From Chloroflexota bacterium (GTDB lineage: Bacteria; Chloroflexota; Limnocylindria; Limnocylindrales; CSP1-4), in contig VGPE01000014.1 in assembly GCA_016875645.1 (NCBI GenBank), forward strand, positions 1 through 22,660: a DNA stretch of 22,660 bases. The letters are read 5' to 3'. This document shows, one piece after another, positions 22,195-22,660 of the stretch; position 1 is the first letter of the stretch; every line of letters starts with the position of its first letter. The translations under genes were made by a program, and so were the position numbers. The notes under the pieces were generated by a model that was not told the DNA's origin, did not search any database, and was given only the letters and a program-made list of their open reading frames with translations.

Positions 22195-22660
22195 CCGAGC
22201 CGCGTTCCGAGCAGGACGTCCCACCGGCTGCGACAGCCGGCGGGCCACTGGCGTCCGGCGGGCTGCTCACATCGCCGCTTGCGGCCCTCGAGCACTACCT
22301 CGGGTCCGAGTTATCGTCGCTCGAGGCCGAGCTCGACGAGATCGGCCTGCTGGCCAACCAGGCCCGGATGGAAGCCGCTCGGCACGAAGAGAAGCGGGGT
22401 CAGGCGGCCACCCGTCTTGAGTCCATCCGCCGTCCGGGGAACGAGGCAGCGGCACTCGAGACCGCGGCGCTGCTCGCCACGCTGACACGGCGAGCGGCCG
22501 TGATGCAGGCCCAGGTCGACGTTCTTGAGGGCAAGCTCAAGGTTCTCGGCCGATATCGTGATTCGCTGGCCGCCACCGCAACACGCCTGTCGTCAATGGG
22601 CCGGGGCGCGGCGATCGGCGGCGGACCCGGGTCGGGCGCGTCGCGAGCGGGCCCCGCGGC
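22191..22660 (+). CDS. Coiled-coil protein, N-terminal part (runs off the window)
   Basis: An open frame of 156 codons to the right edge, from a TTG whose last two bases form part of the regulator stop (TTGA at 22191-22194). GGAGGA lies just upstream but too close to be an ideal SD. Residues 1-25 are Pro/Gly/Ala-rich. About 30-135 is charged and helical with heptad-like Leu spacing (LEHYLGSELSSLEAELDEIG, later LEGKLKVLGRYRDSLAATAT), and a Gly-rich stretch follows. No catalytic motif is visible before the edge. By position and coiled-coil content it could be a DegS-type sensor or partner protein of the kinase-regulator pair, but this is a guess. Confidence 0.6.
   Translation, partial: MTEPRSEQDVPPAATAGGPLASGGLLTSPLAALEHYLGSELSSLEAELDEIGLLANQARMEAARHEEKRGQAATRLESIRRPGNEAAALETAALLATLTRRAAVMQAQVDVLEGKLKVLGRYRDSLAATATRLSSMGRGAAIGGGPGSGASRAGPA

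Noticed and set aside
1..22660. tRNA, rRNA, CRISPR array, riboswitch
   Set aside because: No cloverleaf, rRNA core string, regularly spaced repeats or known riboswitch core was recognised by eye on either strand.

Overview
The window is high-GC bacterial DNA, roughly two thirds or more G+C over most of its length, and densely coding. Protein content (DUF5317, HD-GYP, a short DegS/LiaS-type kinase beside a NarL/LuxR regulator, many GT-C membrane glycosyltransferases) and apparent leaderless starts fit an uncultured high-GC Chloroflexota or a close terrestrial relative. No rRNA or other taxonomic marker is present, so this is an inference.

Layout. Positions 1-202 hold the start of an IS3-type insertion sequence running off the left edge. 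Positions 306-4625 (+) encode an HD-GYP membrane protein, a DUF5317-MFS fusion and a single-pass protein with a Pro/Ser/Thr-rich tail. A frameshifted isoaspartyl methyltransferase (pcm) follows and converges with a GT87-like membrane enzyme. A divergent PIG-L deacetylase (6458-7531) converges in turn with a long leftward series. In transcription order on the minus strand from 17194 down to 7507 this series is: GT87 (probably with its stop lost), GT87, Alg5-like GT2, a shortened GT87, a GT-C membrane protein, a FemAB/CelD-type acyltransferase, a GT4, a GT87-GT87 deletion fusion and a 71-residue protein. To the right (+) lie two tandem GT39-like membrane proteins, a sensorless histidine kinase, its LuxR-type regulator and the start of a coiled-coil protein cut by the window edge. 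No tRNA, rRNA or CRISPR array was seen.

The main theme is assembly of an envelope glycan or glycoprotein. The GT2 would load a sugar onto a polyprenyl phosphate, and the GT87 and GT39-like enzymes would use such donors outside the membrane. The GT4, the PIG-L deacetylase and the acyltransferase could build or modify the glycan. Substrates cannot be read from the sequence.

Two further features stand out. First, several reading frames are broken or rearranged: pcm, the GT87 fusion, a GT87 without its core, a missing stop and an ambiguous GT39 start. This suggests either decay of an expanded paralogue family or indel errors in the assembly. Second, a TAnnnT hexamer lies 6-8 nt upstream of about half of the starts, in two cases as the same 12-base string at the same spacing, which suggests leaderless transcription.
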